A stretch of 64,000 nucleotides of DNA from Allobosea sp. (lineage in GTDB: Bacteria > Pseudomonadota > Alphaproteobacteria > Rhizobiales > Beijerinckiaceae). The notes beneath the pieces were generated by a model. That model saw nothing but the letters and a program-made list of their open reading frames with translations. It did no database searches and was not told where the DNA came from. Below are positions 61,893 through 64,000 of this stretch, one piece after another; positions within the stretch are counted from its first letter, which is position 1; each line of letters begins with the position of its first letter. A program made the position numbers and the translations under genes. The stretch is from positions 1 through 64,000 of the forward strand of contig NZ_JAFKFX010000036.1 in assembly GCF_017308075.1 (NCBI RefSeq), written 5' to 3'.

Positions 61893-62626
61893 AGGCAGAG
61901 CACCATGCCGTCATGCGCGCGCGTTTCGGGCAGGGCCTCGCCATGGGCCAGCATGTCCGGCCCCATATGGGTCAGGATGATGCGCGGCGTGTCGAGATCG
62001 TCCCGGTGTGCCGCGAGCGACCGGTAGTCGAGATGGTTGGCCAGAACCCGGTCGTAGGTGTAGCACTCGACCAGAAGCGCGTCGGCGCCGGCGGCGAGTG
62101 GGATCAGCGCCTCTGTCCAGGCGGTGTCGCCGGAATAGGCGAAGCTCTTGCCGCCTTGCGTCAGCCGGTAGCCCTGGCAGGGGCCGGCGCGCTCGTCATG
62201 CACCATCGGGAAGGCCTCGATCGCGATGCCGGCAAGCTCCGCCGGCGCCTCCGGGGTGATTTCGACGAAGCTGATCGGAAAACGCCAGCGATTGCTCGAG
62301 GCGCCGGGAAAATCGGCTTCGAGCGCATGCCGGGTACGGTGTTCGATGCCGATCGGGCCGGCGATGGTCAGGGGTTCGCGGCGGCGCGAGACGAACTGCG
62401 CATCGAGCAGGAAGGCGGGCAGGCCGCCGAAATGGTCGCCGTGGAAATGCGTGAACAGCAGGGTCGAGAGGCCGCTGCGCGCGACCCTGGCCTTGTTGAG
62501 TGCGACCATGCTGGACGAGCCGCAATCGAGCAGCAGCTTCTCGTCGCCGGCCTCGATCTGGAGGCAGGTGTTGAAGCGGCCGCCGGAGCCGAACGCGTCG
62601 CCCGAGCCGTGGATGGTGATCTTCAT
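61889..62626 (-). CDS. Metallo-beta-lactamase-fold hydrolase (RNase Z/phosphodiesterase-like)
   Basis: 245 residues. Zinc motif THFHGDHFGGL (H60, H62, D64, H65) plus a later His in MVHDERAG, Asp in YSGDTAW and C-terminal HMGPD. The fold is nearest to ElaC-like or cyclic phosphodiesterase-like enzymes. Placed between the binding protein and the ATPase and overlapping the ATPase by 4 bases, it is part of the operon. I suspect it hydrolyses phosphoester bonds of nucleotides or their analogues, but no substrate is shown. Confidence 0.85.
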   Translation of the reverse strand: MKITIHGSGDAFGSGGRFNTCLQIEAGDEKLLLDCGSSSMVALNKARVARSGLSTLLFTHFHGDHFGGLPAFLLDAQFVSRRREPLTIAGPIGIEHRTRHALEADFPGASSNRWRFPISFVEITPEAPAELAGIAIEAFPMVHDERAGPCQGYRLTQGGKSFAYSGDTAWTEALIPLAAGADALLVECYTYDRVLANHLDYRSLAAHRDDLDTPRIILTHMGPDMLAHGEALPETRAHDGMVLCL

Positions 62627-62651
62627 CGCGCCGCTGCGGCGGTGTGAGCGG

Positions 62652-63653
62652 TCACATCGTGCACTTGGAGTCGGACATGTAGTCGTGGACCTTGACCGCG
62701 CCGGCGATGATGTCGGCCCTCGCCTTGTCGGCGGCAGCCTTCATCTCCGGGGTGATCAGCGCCTTGTTGTTGTCGTCGAGCGCCCAGCCCACACCGTCCT
62801 CCTTCAGCCCGAGCACCGAGACGCCCGGCTTCCAGCTGCCCTCGCGCGCCGCCTTGAAGGAGTTGTAGGCGGCGACGTCGACGCGCTTCAGCATCGAGGT
62901 CAGCACCTTGCCGGGATGCAGCATGTTCTGGTTCGAATCGACGCCGATGCCGAGCTTGCCGGCGTCCGCCGCGGCGCGCAGCACGCCGATGCCGGTGCCG
63001 CCGGCGGCGTGGTAGACCACGTCGGCGCCGCGGTCGATCTGCGATTTGGCGAGTTCGCCGCCCTTGACCGGGTCGTTCCAGGCGGCCGGGGTCGAGCCGG
63101 TCATGTTCTGGAAGATCTCAGCCTCCTTCTTCGCCGCCTTGACGCCCTGGACATAGCCGCAGGCGAATTTGCGGATCAGCGGGATGTCCATGCCGCCGAC
63201 GAAGCCGACCTTTCCGGTCTTCGAGGCGAGGCCGGCGAGCAGGCCGACGAGATAGGAGCCCTCATGCTCCTTGAACACGACCGACTGCACGTTCGGCAAT
63301 TCGACCACCATGTCGATGATGGTGAACTTCAGGTCCGGGAACTCGGACGCGACCTTCTGCAGCGCGGTCGCCTGCGAGAAACCGACCGCGATGATCGGCG
63401 AATGGCCGTCGCGCGCGAAGCGGCGCAGCGCCTGCTCGATCTGGGCATCGTTGGTCGGCTCGAAATCGCGGAACTCGACGCCGGTGTCGGTCTTGAACTT
63501 CTCGGCGCCGATGAAGACGCCCTCATTGAAGGATTTGTCGAATTTCCCGCCCTTGTCATAGACGATGGCCGGTTTGATCGCGGTCTGGGCGCTGGCGGCG
63601 AGCGCCGAAAGGGCGGCGCCGACCAGCGCCAAAGCGAGGGATGTCAGGCGCAT
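62652..63653 (-). CDS. BMP-family substrate-binding protein of the nucleoside transporter
   Basis: 333 residues. Signal peptide 1-22 (ALVGAALSALAASA before QTAIK). Mature motif AIVYDKGGKFDKSFNEG is the Bmp/PnrA/Med signature, with later GMDIPLIRKFACGYVQGV. PnrA-type proteins bind purine and pyrimidine nucleosides. It lacks a lipobox, so it is a soluble periplasmic protein. First gene of the operon. Confidence 0.93.
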   Translation of the reverse strand: MRLTSLALALVGAALSALAASAQTAIKPAIVYDKGGKFDKSFNEGVFIGAEKFKTDTGVEFRDFEPTNDAQIEQALRRFARDGHSPIIAVGFSQATALQKVASEFPDLKFTIIDMVVELPNVQSVVFKEHEGSYLVGLLAGLASKTGKVGFVGGMDIPLIRKFACGYVQGVKAAKKEAEIFQNMTGSTPAAWNDPVKGGELAKSQIDRGADVVYHAAGGTGIGVLRAAADAGKLGIGVDSNQNMLHPGKVLTSMLKRVDVAAYNSFKAAREGSWKPGVSVLGLKEDGVGWALDDNNKALITPEMKAAADKARADIIAGAVKVHDYMSDSKCTM

Positions 63654-63667
63654 GCAACCGTTCCCCT

Positions 63668-63707
63668 GTCACGCATGGAGCAGTTCCGCTGCCCCTCTAT
63701 GCGTCAC
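63668..63707. promoter_or_regulatory. Long hairpin in the leader of the nucleoside operon
   Basis: On the minus strand GTGACGCAT-AGA-GGGGCAG pairs with CTGCTCCATGCGTGAC around the loop CGGAA, with one mismatch, a wobble and a 3-base bulge. It ends 15 bases before the binding-protein ATG. It could be a regulator site or an RNA control element; I do not recognise a known riboswitch in it. Confidence 0.45.
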
Positions 63708-63788
63708 GATGGCACGGCTTCTTAAAAGGGCCAAGCGGCTGCGCGAGAGGTAAGCCGCCCGGCGTTTCGCAGGCGCGTCCGGGCTCCG

Positions 63789-64000
63789 TCAGCCGCGCTG
63801 GATCGAGACCCCGCCATCGGCGAGGAAGGCCGTGCCGGTGACGAAACTCGATGCGTCCGAGGCCAGGAAAAGCGCGGCCCTCGCGATCTCCTCCGGCCGC
63901 GCCATGCGCTTCAGGGCGTGCAGCTCCTCGACGAAGGCCAGCACCTGCGGCCCGGCATCGGGCGCGTTGGTGAAGCTCGCCGGCGTGTCGGTGCCGCCCG
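63789..64000 (-). CDS. Short-chain dehydrogenase/reductase, C-terminal part (runs off the window)
   Basis: The last 70 codons. The peptide has GGTDTPAS, LKRMARPEEIARAALFLASD and SFVTGTAFLADGG, the standard C-terminal end of classical SDR enzymes (substrate-side helix then the VTG-x-DGG strand). The N-terminal cofactor motif and catalytic YxxxK lie outside. It is upstream of and in line with the nucleoside operon, but 135 bases separate them. Confidence 0.85.
   Translation of the reverse strand, partial: GGTDTPASFTNAPDAGPQVLAFVEELHALKRMARPEEIARAALFLASDASSFVTGTAFLADGGVSIQRG

Noticed and set aside
1-64000. CRISPR arrays, prophage, toxin-antitoxin or anti-phage clusters
   Set aside because: I looked for regular short repeats and for hallmark genes (Cas, integrase, terminase, restriction enzymes) and saw none; nearly all coding regions fit housekeeping or catabolic families.

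Overview
The window reads as chromosomal DNA of a high-GC alphaproteobacterium of the order Hyphomicrobiales. A Bosea-like genus is my best guess from family resemblance, but the sequence alone does not prove a genus. Supporting signs are Ku/LigD end joining, a Ugp transporter, pcaIJHG with an IclR regulator, a tad/cpa pilus locus, an mnh (pha/mrp) antiporter operon and dispersed palindromic repeats of rhizobial style. I see no rRNA, tRNA, CRISPR array, transposase or phage gene. Most genes are ordinary, dense and often translationally coupled (ATGA, GTGA or TGATG overlaps).

Layout. 1-2937: 3' end of ku, then ligD. 2938-4037: HxlR regulator divergent from an NAD(P)-binding oxidoreductase, with a long dyad between them. 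4195-5388: fumarylacetoacetate-hydrolase-family gene. 5473-10675: Pho box, then ugpB-ugpA-creatininase-ugpE-ugpC, a glycerophosphodiester/glycerol-3-phosphate type importer with a creatininase-family hydrolase embedded in it. 10956-12529: L,D-transpeptidase and aldose epimerase. 12544-16316: protocatechuate branch of the beta-ketoadipate pathway (pcaR, pcaI, pcaJ, pcaH, pcaG) with a good PcaR-type operator. 16473-18957: dgoK, ribokinase and a retropepsin-like protease. 19114-20613: phosphohexomutase. 20925-30542: tad/cpa Flp pilus locus.

30741-36733 is an eroded accessory operon. Two permeases and two amidohydrolases are intact. The ATPase gene has lost its catalytic core, and only about the last 25 codons of a preceding gene remain, joined head-on to half of an MFS transporter. 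36782-40587: a class A PBP and a D,D-carboxypeptidase. 40740-49923: the mnhA-G antiporter operon followed directly by a sigma-54 two-component pair. Upstream of mnhA lie a near-consensus sigma-54 promoter and, about 125 bp further up, a perfect dyad suited to an enhancer site. 50134-53800: TadD-like TPR lipoprotein, M17 aminopeptidase, MarR regulator and NlpC/P60 peptidase.

53959-63653 is a single-direction nucleoside uptake and breakdown operon. It encodes a BMP-family binding protein, a metallo-beta-lactamase-fold hydrolase, an ATPase with two ABC domains, two permeases, cytidine deaminase, purine nucleoside phosphorylase, DeoC, DeoA and a GhrA-type reductase. A short-chain dehydrogenase runs off the right edge.

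The observations I would follow first are: (1) the putative sigma-54/enhancer control of the Mnh antiporter by the two-component system encoded at the end of the same operon, together with an MnhG fused to a Usp-like module; (2) a palindromic repeat inserted between ugpA and the creatininase gene, flanked by a 16-bp duplication that recreates the TGATG stop-start overlap at both ends and leaves a 46-codon open relay frame; (3) the two deletion scars in the ABC/amidohydrolase operon.
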